From: Temnopleurus reevesii | Taxonomy: Eukaryota; Echinodermata; Echinoidea; Temnopleuroida; Temnopleuridae | Assembly: GCA_036244855.1 (NCBI GenBank) | Contig: BQKZ01000545.1 | Location: 56,181-120,180 of the forward strand | Length of the DNA: 64,000 bases | Direction of reading: 5' to 3' | In this document: positions 62,911 to 64,000 of the stretch, in pieces | Layout of the letters: every line of letters starts with the position of its first letter | Position numbering within the stretch: position 1 is the stretch's first letter | Position numbers and translations under genes: made by a program | The notes under the pieces: model-generated | Told to the model about the DNA's origin: nothing | The model's database searches: none | What the model saw: the letters and a program-made list of their open reading frames with translations, nothing else

Positions 62911-64000
62911 GTACACAAACAAAAGCACTACACAAGATTTTGTGCAGGCTTATATTATTTGTAATGATTACAATTTTACTTTTCTTTCTTCCCCAGAATA
63001 AAGGAATCATTTAACATTTAAAAAAAACTTAAAAAAAAATAGAAATTGAGTAATCCTAAAGCTACCATTTTCCCCCATAGAAATAAGTGTCAAGAACAAC
63101 ATGGGATTTCACAGACATATAAATCACTTTACAACAAGATGAAGAACAAAAATATTTCCAGGAATCGATCCTTGTGATTTCATAACTTCTTTTCCTTTTC
63201 CAATGTATAAGAATGATGTTCACATACAGTGTAGGCCTATATTTATGCAGATCATTTTTATATTTCCGAAGCTTGCTTTACACAAAAAGCTTTGAACCAG
63301 GAAATTGCTTTCCTCACGATATTATTTTCACTACACGTAATACCTTGAAATATAAAAAGAAAGAAATTACAACAAATCTGCTCTTGTTCAGCATATTCTT
63401 GAGGCAATGGATTAAGAATTGATGGATGCAGAGAAAAATAATAACGAAGAAAAAGATGAAATCTAAAGCAGACCAGACGTATCACTAAGAAAGATTGATA
63501 GGATCAGGAAAATAAAACCTCTAAAATGATTACAAATTTATTCATAGAATTTTGCTGTCTTGATGGAAACTTTGACAACTTTAATACATCTTATCATCAG
63601 GTGAGAAGCAGAAGGGCATTAAGTGTCTATTCAGGAAGATGAAGTTACATTCTTTTGACTTTCAATAATCCTGAGAGAACTTGTCATTTTAGAAATCCAT
63701 ATCCTGGAAATCAGCATCCAAATAGGGCTCTATGAACATGACACTAGTTTTATGAAACACATAAAAAATTGTTACGAAACGATCCTTGAAATGAAAATTT
63801 CCTGGGGTGTTTGCATCAATGTTTCCATGATCACGCAGGTGAAATTGAATAAACAAGGACAAAATAAAAGATGAGGGTGGACAAAATAAAAGATGAGTAG
63901 ACAAAGAAAAAGAGACTTAATTTTTTATTTTTTTTTGGTTTGGATACTAGGAAAAAAACGGAACTCTAGACCTTCCATATTTTACAATTGCCCAATGAAA

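Larger units (their letters stand above)
54451..64000. other. Upstream of the candidate first MAST exon
   Basis: No firmly recognisable gene. It holds a possible uORF (54526-54603), two tandem repeats (about 55255-55560, 55831-56394), a short duplicated word (57470-57530, ctaaaacatggtgagatat twice), a MITE (58979-59156), a CpG-richer block (59620-60097), a weak plus-strand exon candidate (60320-60412), a CT tract and a haplotype duplication (60696-62910). Beyond 62911 I see only AT-rich sequence. Confidence 0.6.

Noticed and set aside
1..64000. CRISPR arrays, operons, prokaryotic promoters, rRNA or intact tRNA genes
   Set aside because: The direct repeats found are eukaryotic satellites or MITEs with no spacer structure; the only tRNA-like sequence is a SINE head.

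Overview
This is an AT-rich, intron-dominated piece of an animal genome. Three things point to a marine invertebrate deuterostome, most likely a sea urchin or another echinoderm: spliceosomal exons with GT-AG borders spread over tens of kilobases; very many small inverted-repeat elements and SINE-like repeats; and an assembly with two long N gaps (3824-4683, 44452-45290) plus four single-N joints (7533, 13367, 23928, 61876), at least two of which sit between overlapping, highly heterozygous contigs. The species call is inference. There is no bacterial gene layout, operon, CRISPR array, rRNA or intact tRNA gene.

One protein-coding gene is well supported: the 5' half of a MAST-family (microtubule-associated serine/threonine) kinase on the minus strand. 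Eight coding exons were read from protein similarity, splice sites and codon phase: 37655-37969, 33575-33603, 16434-16510, 14920-15068, 14183-14349, 5657-5768, 2117-2215 and 1713-1842. A plausible first coding exon lies at 54364-54450. All directly joined exons agree in phase. They encode the N-terminal region and most of the MAST pre-kinase domain (DUF1908). One stretch of about 60 residues between 5657 and 2215 is missing and probably lies in the 3824-4683 gap. The kinase and PDZ domains are not seen and should lie beyond position 1. A 35-codon candidate cassette exon lies at 48016-48120.

The introns (up to about 17 kb) hold most of the other content. They carry a Crypton/DUF3504-like ORF fragment behind a perfect 15-bp inverted repeat (4700-5089), two same-length 130-bp foldback elements (2480-2609, 22130-22259), and several other MITEs. 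Two of these MITEs (21155-21320, 61174-61300) have 3-bp CAG target duplications, and one of them has its empty allele in the same window. Copies of a tRNA-derived SINE, several minisatellites, polypurine/polypyrimidine tracts and microsatellites fill much of the rest.

Some apparent duplications are assembly artefacts rather than biology: 60696-61875 versus 61877-62910 looks like two haplotypes placed in tandem, and 13326-13408 is an unmerged contig overlap. I found no convincing new gene system. The most useful leads are the phased MAST gene model with its missing and optional exons, and the haplotype-resolved MITE insertion.
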